DNA of 64,000 nucleotides. Source: Fibrobacter sp. (GTDB taxonomy: Bacteria > Fibrobacterota > Fibrobacteria > Fibrobacterales > Fibrobacteraceae). Of this stretch, positions 30,210 through 39,100 are shown in pieces (the first letter of the stretch is position 1; every line of letters starts with the position of its first letter). The stretch covers positions 1 to 64,000 of the forward strand of contig JAGCPZ010000076.1 of the NCBI GenBank assembly GCA_017965445.1, read 5' to 3'. Below the pieces are notes generated by a model that was not told where the DNA came from, ran no database searches, and saw nothing but the letters and a program-made list of their open reading frames with translations. Made by a program: the position numbers and the translations under genes.

Positions 30210-31577
30210 CTAAAAACTTTTCTTGAATTCTTTCGGTAGCATGAAGAAGCCGGGCATGGTGTCCTGTTCGATGCCCATTTTTGCGAAGTGCCCGGTGTTT
30301 ACTGTTCCGTACCCGGCGGTTCGCAGGTAAGTTGCTTCCTTGGCGAGCTCTATGGCTTTCTTCATCGCCAATTCTCTATCGCTAATGGGGAAGTCCGGTG
30401 CGATTCCGTACTTGTGGTAGGTGCTGAAGTTCTTGTCGATAATTCTCAAGCCGGTGATGATGGCCAATGAGAAAGACGGCGTCATGAATGAAGCTTGTCC
30501 GATTCCTTTACCGTAGGTGGTTGCCCCCACGATGGGAAGTTTCCTGTTCATGGTGACGGAAAGGAGCAGGACTTCAGAACAGCTTGCCGAACCCTCGTTT
30601 GCGAGGAACACGAAATAGCGGTCCTTGGCGATACCATCGACTTCGTTGACTGCAAATGTCGTGTCGTAAGTTTGTCTGTATCTTATGGTGTCAGCTACGG
30701 TTGAAATCACGCCTGCGGCCGAATCCCCTTTAGCGAGGAACTCCTGGGACATGGAGAAGCACTGGTCGCCGTCGCCACCGCCGTTGTCGCGCAAGTCGAT
30801 GATGGTAGCCTTGTAGTTTTCGGTTTGGCGCAGGTATCTGACAAATTCACCGTAGGTGCCGGAATCGTTTGACGTTTGCCCCGTGAACTCTTGAATCTTG
30901 ATAATGGGGATGGAATCCCTGAACGAAAGTTCTACGGTCGGAGTGTAGTAGGGCTTGAGTATCACCGGTATGATGCTTTCCACGGAATCGCGTTTTACGG
31001 TGTATGTGATAACTTCGTTTTCTTCACCGCAGGAAAGTCTGTTGAAAACGGCGTCGCTTGTCGGGGCGACATTTTCGATGGCCGTGATTTGATCACCCAC
31101 TTTGAGCCCCGCTTTGTATGCCGGGGAATTTTCGATGACTTTTGTAACAACGTATTTTGAGTCCCGCTCAAACCCGGGATCCAGCTTTTGTTCGGATTCC
31201 ATGAGGGAGGAGAGGACCACTGCTGCTCGTGAAGGATCCACGTATTGGGTAAACGGGTCGAACATGCTTTCGTACATGTAGTAGAGGTCGTAGTAATCCC
31301 AGGGAATTTCGTAATCGGCAAGGGCTCCGTCCCTGACTTTTCCGATATAGGCTCCCGGTTCTCTCAGGTATTCCTTCGCGTTGTTGTAGTAGAAATAGAG
31401 AAGCTCGTAATTGTACAGGAATTCCTTGGATGCGCCTTTGATGCCGGATTGGACTGGCATCGAGTTGTCCGAGGAGCAACCCGCGACTCCCAAGCAGCAA
31501 AGGGCTCCTCCTGTAAAGACTAAAATCAATGATTTGATTTTAGAAACACTTGCATGTAAAAATTGGAATCTGCCCAT
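30210..31577 (-). CDS. S41 family (CtpA-like) peptidase lipoprotein, second of pair
   Basis: Length is 455 aa. N-terminus up to CLGVAGCSSDN is a lipoprotein signal (lipobox VAGC, Cys34) with a somewhat long lead; a later start within it is possible. Order: N-terminal helical part (WDYYDLYYMYESMFDPFTQYVDPS), PDZ domain at about 140-205 (VTKVIENSPAYKAGLKVGDQITAI), and the S41 core at about 220-370: IKIQEFTG, IIDLRDNGGGDGDQC, ANEGSASCSE (328-336, serine motif) and TTYGKGIGQ (Lys357, catalytic). The start overlaps the end of the upstream S41 gene by 52 bases, so the two are one operon. Carboxyl-terminal-processing-type proteases trim envelope proteins; the substrate here is unknown. Confidence 0.88.
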   Translation of the reverse strand: MGRFQFLHASVSKIKSLILVFTGGALCCLGVAGCSSDNSMPVQSGIKGASKEFLYNYELLYFYYNNAKEYLREPGAYIGKVRDGALADYEIPWDYYDLYYMYESMFDPFTQYVDPSRAAVVLSSLMESEQKLDPGFERDSKYVVTKVIENSPAYKAGLKVGDQITAIENVAPTSDAVFNRLSCGEENEVITYTVKRDSVESIIPVILKPYYTPTVELSFRDSIPIIKIQEFTGQTSNDSGTYGEFVRYLRQTENYKATIIDLRDNGGGDGDQCFSMSQEFLAKGDSAAGVISTVADTIRYRQTYDTTFAVNEVDGIAKDRYFVFLANEGSASCSEVLLLSVTMNRKLPIVGATTYGKGIGQASFMTPSFSLAIITGLRIIDKNFSTYHKYGIAPDFPISDRELAMKKAIELAKEATYLRTAGYGTVNTGHFAKMGIEQDTMPGFFMLPKEFKKSF

Positions 31578-32845
31578 TCTATGGCTCCTCCTTCAAATTC
31601 CTTTATGTCGTCAGTCGTTTCAGTAAAATGCTTTGCCAGAACACTCTTTTCTTGCTTCGGAATCTTTACGCCATAGAGTTTGTTTGCAACCAGGGCTGCG
31701 CAGGTGTCATTGACGTCTCCTTCGCATTCGTATTTTGGGGAGATTCCTTTGCCGTGGTAAGAGGTCCCCTTGGGCGTCTTGAATTCAATGTCCGTAATTG
31801 TGGCAAGCCCATGCGCATAAGTCCAAAATTGGGTTTGTCCGATTCCTTTCCCGAATGTTTTCGAACCGACCAGTGGAATGTCTGTCAATTCGGTGACTGC
31901 AGAAATGAAAATTTCGGACGCACTTGCTGAACCGCGGTTTGCGAGGATGATGTATTTTCCGGATTCGCCGACGTCGCCGGCCTTTGCCATAGTGGTCGAA
32001 GTTGAAGTGGCAGAACCGCCGTCCGCAGTTAGCGTGCGCCATTTCCTCGTCGATAGCGTTCCCTTGCTTACAAAGAGGTCCGCCATGCGGAGGCATTGAC
32101 TCACGTGCCCGCCGGGATTGTTGCGCAAGTCAAGTACTCGGACGCGCTTGTCCGAAGTCGTGGAGTCTAAGTAGTTTTTTAGTTCTCCGTAGGTCCCGTT
32201 TTTCCTTTCTGCCGTGGAATCCTTGAATCCTTCGATTCTTATGAATATGATGCCCGGGGCGCCTGACTCATTGAAAAGCGTATCGACAAACACTGTCGGC
32301 GCATAGACCTCCTCTTTTTGTAGCTTGTAAAGCGTCGTGTCTCCTCTATAGGAAATAAGGAGGTCGATGTCCTTGTTGAAGGCTAGGGTGGAATCGTAAG
32401 TGGCTTTCGCGTGTTCGCCCTTGAGTTCGATGCCGTTGACCTTGAGGATGTTCCCGTATCTTGGAATGCCTGCCCTCCCCGCGGGGCTTTGGGGATAAAC
32501 GCGGCTGATGAAAATGGGGTACTCTACATCGATGATGTTGTAGTATCGCATTCCGACATCGCCGCCAATGATTTTGCTAGTGTTGGTTTGGGTAGCTCGT
32601 TCTTCGCTTTTGGCAGGTACAGTGTAGTTTGTGTAGGGGTCCTTGAGCGTATTATAGAGAATTTGGACCGAGTCACCATCTTCGGACAGGTTCGGCAGTT
32701 CGTCCTCGTACAGGTATAGCCTTTGCAGGAGCCAGTAGTTAAAGGAATACTCTGTCGGTTCGGGCGTGCTCTTCACCGGGTGGATAAAGTCGGAGCATCC
32801 CAGCAAGCTCATGAGCAAAGCTGCGAACAATATTCGAATTTTCAT
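31526..32845 (-). CDS. S41 family (CtpA-like) peptidase lipoprotein, first of pair
   Basis: Length is 439 aa. Lipoprotein signal ILFAALLMSLLGCSDF (lipobox LLGC). N-terminal part EYSFNYWLLQRLYLYEDELPNLS, PDZ domain about 100-165 (FISRVYPQSPAGRAGIPRYGNILKVNG), and the S41 core: IRIEGFKDST, VLDLRNNPGGHVSQC, LANRGSASASE (301-311, serine motif), KTFGKGIGQ (Lys333). The motifs match the paralog downstream, but overall identity is modest, so this is an old duplication. The C-terminal 60 residues have a Cys pair (CEGDVNDTC) and are particular to this copy. Transcribed leftwards; the overlap with the next gene implies a two-gene unit. Confidence 0.9.
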   Translation of the reverse strand: MKIRILFAALLMSLLGCSDFIHPVKSTPEPTEYSFNYWLLQRLYLYEDELPNLSEDGDSVQILYNTLKDPYTNYTVPAKSEERATQTNTSKIIGGDVGMRYYNIIDVEYPIFISRVYPQSPAGRAGIPRYGNILKVNGIELKGEHAKATYDSTLAFNKDIDLLISYRGDTTLYKLQKEEVYAPTVFVDTLFNESGAPGIIFIRIEGFKDSTAERKNGTYGELKNYLDSTTSDKRVRVLDLRNNPGGHVSQCLRMADLFVSKGTLSTRKWRTLTADGGSATSTSTTMAKAGDVGESGKYIILANRGSASASEIFISAVTELTDIPLVGSKTFGKGIGQTQFWTYAHGLATITDIEFKTPKGTSYHGKGISPKYECEGDVNDTCAALVANKLYGVKIPKQEKSVLAKHFTETTDDIKEFEGGAIEWADSNFYMQVFLKSNH

Positions 32846-32895
32846 GACTTTATCCTTTGATTGTTTGACTTTTGTGTTGCCCTAAAAAGGAGATT

Positions 32896-32952
32896 CCCAC
32901 CTAAAGGAGGCCATGCGCACTAAGGCAACAAGTTGCCAAGTGCTGTCCGCCC
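32896..32952 (-). repeat. REP-like palindromic element, copy 1
   Basis: A 57-bp unit that includes a 27-nt palindrome at 32917-32943: arms GCACTAAGGCAAC and GTTGCCAAGTGC with AA/A at the centre. The same element is on the opposite strand at 44762 and 57123. Confidence 0.85.
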
Positions 32953-32970
32953 GGTCTATGCCGGGAATGA

Positions 32971-33018
32971 CAATTCTCTAGTAACTAATAACTAGTAACT
33001 AGTAACTGCGGCGAAGCC
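32971..33018. repeat. TAGTAAC heptamer array B with a GCGGC hairpin
   Basis: CTAGTAACTAATAACTAGTAACTAGTAACT followed by GCGGCGAAGCCGC. Lies right after the LRR gene stop and next to the REP-like copy. The repeat unit (7 bp) and GCGGC motif recur at 43438-43530. Confidence 0.8.
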
Positions 33019-33019
33019 G

Positions 33020-33772
33020 CTACTGATCGATGCTCAGTCCCTTCTTGTCGAGGAGGACGCGCGGGATTCCGCCTTCGAGCGGGTTCTCGACAACGGAAAT
33101 GGTTTCGAGGCTGTCGCATTCGGCGAGACTTTCAGGGAGGGTCGCGAGCTGGTTTGCATCGAGAACGAGTTCCTTGAGCTTTTTCAGGTTGCCGAATTCG
33201 GACGGGATGGCGCCCAGGTTGTTGCCCGAGACCATCAGGACTTCGAGGGATTCCAGGTGCGAAAGCGATGCCGGGATGCTGGTCAGCTCGTTGTTGTCCA
33301 GGTAGAGCTTGCGGAGCTTTTTAAGATTGCCGAGTGTCGCCGGGACTTCGGAGAGCATATTGTCGTGGAGCGACAGCTTGGTCACGTTCTGGCACTTGCC
33401 GATTTCGCTGGTGAGATCCAGAAGCTGGTTCTTGGCGATGTTCACCGTATCGAGCTTGGAGAGCTTGCCGATGGAATCGGGGAGTTCGGACAGGCTGTTG
33501 TAGCCCAGGTACAAGTGTTCCAGGTTTGCAAGGTCACCGATGGAATCCGGAAGTTCCATGAGGTCGTTTTCGCTCACGGAGAGACTCTTCAAGTTCTTCA
33601 AGAGACCGATATCTTCGGGAATCTCGACGAGCAAGTTGCGGTCCAGGTTGAGTTCTTCGAGAGAATCAATTTCGAAAAGTTCGGGCGGCAACAGGCGCAG
33701 CCCCTTCTGGGACAAGTCCAATGACTTTGCTTTTTCAGCTTTTGCTTTCGCTATGACATCTAGTAAATTCAT
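33020..33772 (-). CDS. Cytoplasmic leucine-rich-repeat protein
   Basis: Length is 250 aa from ATG 33772 (AGGAGT upstream); the frame extends to 33844 but without a ribosome site. An N-terminal helix (MNLLDVIAKAKAEKAKSLDL) leads into about nine LRRs of 23 residues, each like LKNLKSLSVSENDLMELPDSIG, ending EGGIPRVLLDKKGL. The repeats are of the bacterial/Ras-group type (LxxLPxxIGxLxxLxxLxLxxN). No signal peptide, so cytoplasmic; protein binding is the only supported role. Two repeats deviate slightly (DTVNIAKNQLLDLTSEIG). Monocistronic. Confidence 0.9.
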   Translation of the reverse strand: MNLLDVIAKAKAEKAKSLDLSQKGLRLLPPELFEIDSLEELNLDRNLLVEIPEDIGLLKNLKSLSVSENDLMELPDSIGDLANLEHLYLGYNSLSELPDSIGKLSKLDTVNIAKNQLLDLTSEIGKCQNVTKLSLHDNMLSEVPATLGNLKKLRKLYLDNNELTSIPASLSHLESLEVLMVSGNNLGAIPSEFGNLKKLKELVLDANQLATLPESLAECDSLETISVVENPLEGGIPRVLLDKKGLSIDQ

Positions 33773-33981
33773 AAAAAGACTCCTAATATTTAAATCATAG
33801 CTTTTTTGATAAAAAAAACGTGGAATGGCACGAAAAAAACACAAAAATTTAACGGGATTCCTAAAAGGATGTTTTCAACGAAAAAGGGGATGTTTTACAA
33901 TTAGGACATAACTCTTCTAATTCCTATCAACCCCGATTTTGTTGGTGTTTTTTCCCTTGTTTTGTTAAATCTCATATACAT

Positions 33982-34078
33982 TTGTGCACCTAAAAAGCGG
34001 ATTTTTAACAAAAAATTGTAAGTTTTATGTTTTTTTGCACGCAAATGTGAGGATTTGAAACTATTTTTAGGGTGCAAA
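33982..34078. promoter_or_regulatory. Inverted repeat in the LRR-AIPR divergent intergenic region
   Basis: TTGTGCACCTAAAAA (33982-33996) and TTTTTAGGGTGCAAA (34064-34078) are inverted with 13 of 15 matches, about 67 bases apart. TATAAT at 34097-34102 suggests a -10 box for the AIPR gene. The whole 33773-34143 gap is AT-rich and holds no gene. Confidence 0.35.
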
Positions 34079-34143
34079 TTACGAAATAATCCAATATATA
34101 ATATTATTGTATATTGTGTTTCAGTGTAATTATTGAGGAAAAA

Positions 34144-36036
34144 ATGGAACTAACAAAATCGCAGGAACGCCGCTTAGCATTTGTCGCTAGCCTCTTGAGC
34201 TTGAACCCTAACGACCCGAACGATAGAATCAAGGCACTCCGGCATCTGAACCTAGATGAAAATGGATGCTTCCACGGCTTCCAATATTCACAGGGCTTTA
34301 TGGAATTCTTCATCTTCCTGGACGAAGATACCCCGCTCGAAAAGGTGGTGGCCCATCTGAATTCGGACTTGAAGCAGCTCCAGATTGCCGTGTTCCGCAC
34401 AAGCGATCCGACGAATCCGTTCTTCCTCTCGCTTCGCGAAGAAGCCGACCCGTGGGCGGTCAACAAGATTTCCGAAGATGACGCCGAAGAAGATGACGAC
34501 GCTCCTGCAAGCCGTCCGTACATGGAAACCTTGGAGATTACGGTTCTCCGTACGCGTGCTACTCGCGATATCACGGACTCCGAACTGGAACGCACACTCA
34601 AGGACATGCGCCGCAAGCTCATGCTTTGGAAGACCGATGTGAAGGCAAAGCTCGAAATCATCGCCGAACACGATGACCTCACGCGTGACTTCCGCAGTGC
34701 GGACGACAAGCTTGAAATTGTGATGGATTCCGAACCGCTCCACCTTACTAGCGATCATGGCGAGCTTTTCCTCGGCTTCTGCCCGATTCGCACGATTTTT
34801 GATTACCACGTTGCTTTGGGCAAGCGCCTCAAGACGAAGCACAACATGGCTATCGTCTCTAGCAACATCCGTACTTACTTGGGCAACCTCACGCACACGA
34901 ACGCGGCTCTTATCGATGCTTTCCAGACGATGGAACGCAACGACGACAAGAACGTGAACGTGGACGATTTCCCGTTCCTCCACAACGGCATGACGCTTAC
35001 GGGCGACGATCTGCGCCTCAAGGAACGCGACGGCAAGAAGGTACTCTTCATCGAACGTCCGAAGATTATCAACGGTGCCCAGTCCCTCTTCACGTACGAA
35101 CAGTACGCCAAGAAGAGCAAGAAGCCTGTGAATCCGCAGGTGCTGGTGAAGGTGGTTGTGCCGTACCAGGGCGCCGACAATTTCTTGAACCAGGTGACGA
35201 TGGCGAACAACCGCCAGAACCCGGTGTTCAGCTACCATCTGCGTGCGGCAGACGACTTGCAATTCTTCATTTGGCAGCGTTACCAGGAAGAAGGCTTTAC
35301 TTACGTCTATAAAGATGGCGTGCGTCTCAAGGCCCGTACCCGTAAGCTCGAAGTGCGTATGCGCCCCGAACTTGCAAAGACATTGTTCATGATGGATGGC
35401 AAGCTCAGCGAATGCCGTTCCAGCGACTGCATCTTCGACAAGGAAACGCTCTACCAGCGCTGCTTCGGTGCGTTCATCCGCGTCGCTCCTGAAAAAGAAA
35501 AGGACTTCGTCCGCAAGACCATCGCCTTCACGAAGGCATGGCAGCTGCTTAGCCGCCTCCCGATCAAGATTCGCAAGGTCACTCCGGGCAAGGGCGTGTC
35601 TATCGAAGCGAACGACGATAACCCGCTGACCCGCATCACGTGGAACGGCCGTCTCGAAGACAAGTTCATCTTCCGCAGTGCCGTGAAGGACTTGGTTGTC
35701 GCTCTCGCACTTCGTCACTGGCTCATCTACGGCAACCCGATTCAGGACTTCGAATGGCTTGTCGAAAACGAACTCAACTTCAACGATTCCATCCTCAAGT
35801 ACGCTTCCCGCATTTACACGGAAGACTTGAAGAACATCTTGATTTCTGAATTCAAGGACAATCCCAACTACTACGATACCATCACGACCATCGACAAGGA
35901 TTCCGGCGAATCCGTCGAACGCCGCTTGTGGAAGGGTTTCTCGAACACTGCCACCTACGACAAGATGATGGACCTTCTGTGCAAGAAGAATTCTGCATGG
36001 GAAAAGTGCCGTGGCGGTATCGAGGTGTTCCTCTAA
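34144..36036 (+). CDS. AIPR family protein (abortive infection phage resistance)
   Basis: Length is 630 aa from ATG 34144 (GAGGAAA upstream). The middle of the protein carries the AIPR pattern: SSNIRTYLGNLTHTNAALIDAF (about 239-260), FPFLHNGMTLTGDDL (277-290), ERPKIINGAQSLFTYEQYA (304-322), PQVLVKVVVP...FLNQVTMANNRQNPV and SYHLRAADDLQFFIWQR. The N-terminal 200 residues are an extra domain, with an acidic segment at 110-122. No membrane segments. AIPR proteins were found on plasmids that stop phage growth and are placed near restriction-modification genes; a nuclease-like role was proposed for the family. Here it is a lone gene with its own promoter region and terminator. Defence is inferred from the family. 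Confidence 0.78.
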   Translation: MELTKSQERRLAFVASLLSLNPNDPNDRIKALRHLNLDENGCFHGFQYSQGFMEFFIFLDEDTPLEKVVAHLNSDLKQLQIAVFRTSDPTNPFFLSLREEADPWAVNKISEDDAEEDDDAPASRPYMETLEITVLRTRATRDITDSELERTLKDMRRKLMLWKTDVKAKLEIIAEHDDLTRDFRSADDKLEIVMDSEPLHLTSDHGELFLGFCPIRTIFDYHVALGKRLKTKHNMAIVSSNIRTYLGNLTHTNAALIDAFQTMERNDDKNVNVDDFPFLHNGMTLTGDDLRLKERDGKKVLFIERPKIINGAQSLFTYEQYAKKSKKPVNPQVLVKVVVPYQGADNFLNQVTMANNRQNPVFSYHLRAADDLQFFIWQRYQEEGFTYVYKDGVRLKARTRKLEVRMRPELAKTLFMMDGKLSECRSSDCIFDKETLYQRCFGAFIRVAPEKEKDFVRKTIAFTKAWQLLSRLPIKIRKVTPGKGVSIEANDDNPLTRITWNGRLEDKFIFRSAVKDLVVALALRHWLIYGNPIQDFEWLVENELNFNDSILKYASRIYTEDLKNILISEFKDNPNYYDTITTIDKDSGESVERRLWKGFSNTATYDKMMDLLCKKNSAWEKCRGGIEVFL

Positions 36037-36067
36037 TTTATTCATTGATTAGGGGCTAGAATCCGAT

Positions 36068-36108
36068 TTTGAAGCGCTCCCGCGAAAACGGGGGCGTTTC
36101 TTTTTTTC
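36068..36108 (+). terminator. Terminator after the AIPR gene
   Basis: AAGCGCTCCCG-CGAAAA-CGGGGGCGTTTC followed by TTTTTTT. Confidence 0.75.
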
Positions 36109-36158
36109 TATGTTATCGGTGCTAATTTTGAACGTCCCGTTTTTGTATCTTGTAACCG

Positions 36159-39100
36159 TTGCGTTTTAGAAAGATTTTAAATTCCGCCCTTTGGGGCTTT
36201 GCTGCTTGCAGCTTTGTTGCTGTGGGTTCCGTCTGGTCACAAGACGGAACGCTTAGCTCGTATGAATCCCTTTTTGATGATGAACTTTTTCAGGATGTGC
36301 CGCCTGTAAGCTCGGCTTCGACGGTGCCTGCGTCTTCGGCTCAACCGTCTGTGGCGGTGTCGTCTGCGGTGGCGCCCACTTCTTCTGCGGTGCCTGAATC
36401 CTCTGGTGAACGGCCTGCGTCATCCGTTGCTGTTTCTAGCTCTGCGGTTCCGGTTTTGAGTTCTGCCATCGCGGCTTCAAGTTCCGCAGTTCCTGTATCG
36501 AGTTCTGCTATCGTGGCTTCAAGTTCTGCGGACGCTTTGTCGAGCATCGCGCCTTCTTCGGCGGTCATGGCGTATTTGTCATCTGTCGTGCCGGTTTCGT
36601 CTGCGTCTGTGCTTTCGTCATCGGCTGTGGCAACTTCGGCGAGTTCTTCGCAAACTCCTACTCCCGTCGTGGCACAGTCTGAATCTGTTACGGAACAGCC
36701 TTCCGAAATTACTTCGGACGAATGGACTCCGGCCATCAAGTACATCCCGGTTCCCAAATCGACTTCTCCGCTAGATGGTCTTTTGCCGATGGGCGGTATT
36801 GGCATGCGCTCCGGGCTCATGAATACGTCCAAGGGGCAGGTGTTCTCTCACGACATCGATGTGGCTACCCGTGAAATCGACGTGACGGAAAAGCGCGTGA
36901 ATACGCATTCCCGTACGGATACGACGGTGCTGTGGACATCGCATTATCCAGAACTTGCAGACTACGTCTCGGACATGTACGACGTCGGTCGCAAGCGCTT
37001 GTGGCTCAACGGTCTTGTGGGGCAACACGATGGCGGTTACGAGGCGCCTGAAACGGGGTCTGTCTTCGATATTACGATTCCGGTGAATATGCCTGCCTGG
37101 ATGAAGGACTTCGGGTTCAACAAGCCGAAGCTCATGCTCAAGGGCTCGATGGATATCCGCTTCAAGGGCTACGGCGAAAAGGACGATGCCGAGGGCAGCA
37201 CCAAGACGAGTCTGTGGCCGTCCCCGTCGTTGGACTACAACCCGAGCTTCATGGTCGAGGGTAAGATTGGCCCGTACATCACAGTTGAAATCAAGAACGT
37301 CGATGAAGGTCTTGGTTCGCAGAACGAAGTCCGCGTTGTCTATGAGGAATCGTTCAAGGGCGAATTCGAAGATTACATATTGCAGCGCGTGGAAGCGGGT
37401 ACTACGAATCTGTCGCTTGCCGGTACGGAGTTTACGGGTTATTCCGAAAACCACCAGGGGCTTTTCGGTATCAAGGCGGAATGGAAACTGGGTGACTGGA
37501 AGCTCACGACAATCGCTTCGCAGGACGGTGGCGAGCAGGAAGAGTATTCCATCAAGGCGAACGAATCGACAACTGAGTTCCAGGTGATGGACAAACAGTT
37601 CTTGTCGTACCGCTATTACTTCTTGAACCTCGATGCGAGGAACGACTATATCGAAAATGCAGTTAACGGTAATCCGAGATCGAAATCCGATGTGACGGGA
37701 TTGAGGTTATACAAGAGAAGCGCATTGAACAACACGACCGAAGTCATAAAGAATGTGACCGTCGTATATAAGACGCCGCAAGGGAGACTGATTTCAAAGA
37801 CTGTTGACCGCATGGAAGAAATCCCGGATACCGAATATGATTACGACCGCAACACGGGTATCTTGAGGATTAACGGCGTCAACCGCAATACACTTATTGC
37901 GGCAAACTACAGCAGTGAAAAAGAAAACCGCAAGGGAAAGACTTTGCACGATGGTGGCGAGGCAGTGCTTGTCCAGTGGGACGCAACGCTTAGCGAACTT
38001 ACGGATATCGACAAGTTGATGTTGCGCAATGTGTATTCCATCGGCATCTCGGATGCGAGCGCGAATAGCTTTGTCCTCCGCATGAAAAACAAGGCGGGCA
38101 TTTCGGGCGATTACCTCAAGAAGCTTGGACTTGCCGATGAAAATACCGGCACTCCATTGGTGAACGATGCTGACATTTTCAAGAAAGATGCTTCGGGTAG
38201 CTACACTGGTGAAATGTGGCTGCCTTGTAGGAAAGTTGAAGATTACGATTCCTCGTTGAGCTATCAGGAACGGTACAAACTCGCGAAGGCGAACTGCTTG
38301 GAACCGTTGCGTAATCTAGATTCGACTGCCGCCATGCAGCAACTTTATTCGCTTCCTGTCTATAACTTGGGTCGTTATACAAATCGCTTTTACTTTGAAT
38401 CCGTGGGCAAGCGCCGTAACTCTATGCTCAGCGTGCGCGACCCGAATTCGAGCTATTCCGTCAATAGCGGAAGTTGCATGGATATTTCTCCGGGTTCCGA
38501 AAAGGTGACCGCCGGTTCTACGACGCTTATCCGCGGTACGGACTACGAAGTCAACTACGAACTTGGCCAGATTGAACTTTTGAGCGACCGCGCCTTGGAT
38601 CCGAACAAGGAAATCAAGGTCAAGTTTGAATGCGAACCTTTGTTTGAAGTCGATAACAAGCTCCTTCTCGGCGCCCGTGCGGAATTGCCTCTGGACCTCT
38701 ATGGCTTTGGCGCCGGTTCTGTGTTTGGTGTTACCGCCCTTTACAGGAGCCAGAGCACTACCGCCGAAGTCCCGACGCTTGGCAACGAACCTTATTCGAG
38801 CTTCCTCTGGGGCTTCAACGTCCGCTTGCAGGATTCCGTCAAGGCGCTCACGGACTTGGTGAACGCGATTCCTGGCATCAGCACGACGGCTTCCTCGAAT
38901 TGGCGCGTGGAGGCTGAATTCGCCGGTAGCCGCCACAATGCGAATACCAGTAAGGACCAAACCGCGCTTGTGGAAGACTTCGAATCGACGGCGACGGGCC
39001 TTGTGTATCCGCTGTCAAGACTTTCCTGGTATCCGGCGTCGCCTCCGGGTGGCGTAGATTCGCTCCCATCGACTTATATCGAAAATTTGGATTATCGCCA

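Noticed and set aside
34288-36045. 585-codon open frame on the minus strand
   Set aside because: Opposite the AIPR gene; no ribosome site and no domain. The same holds for 40875-42470 opposite sprA and 46946-48283 opposite batD.
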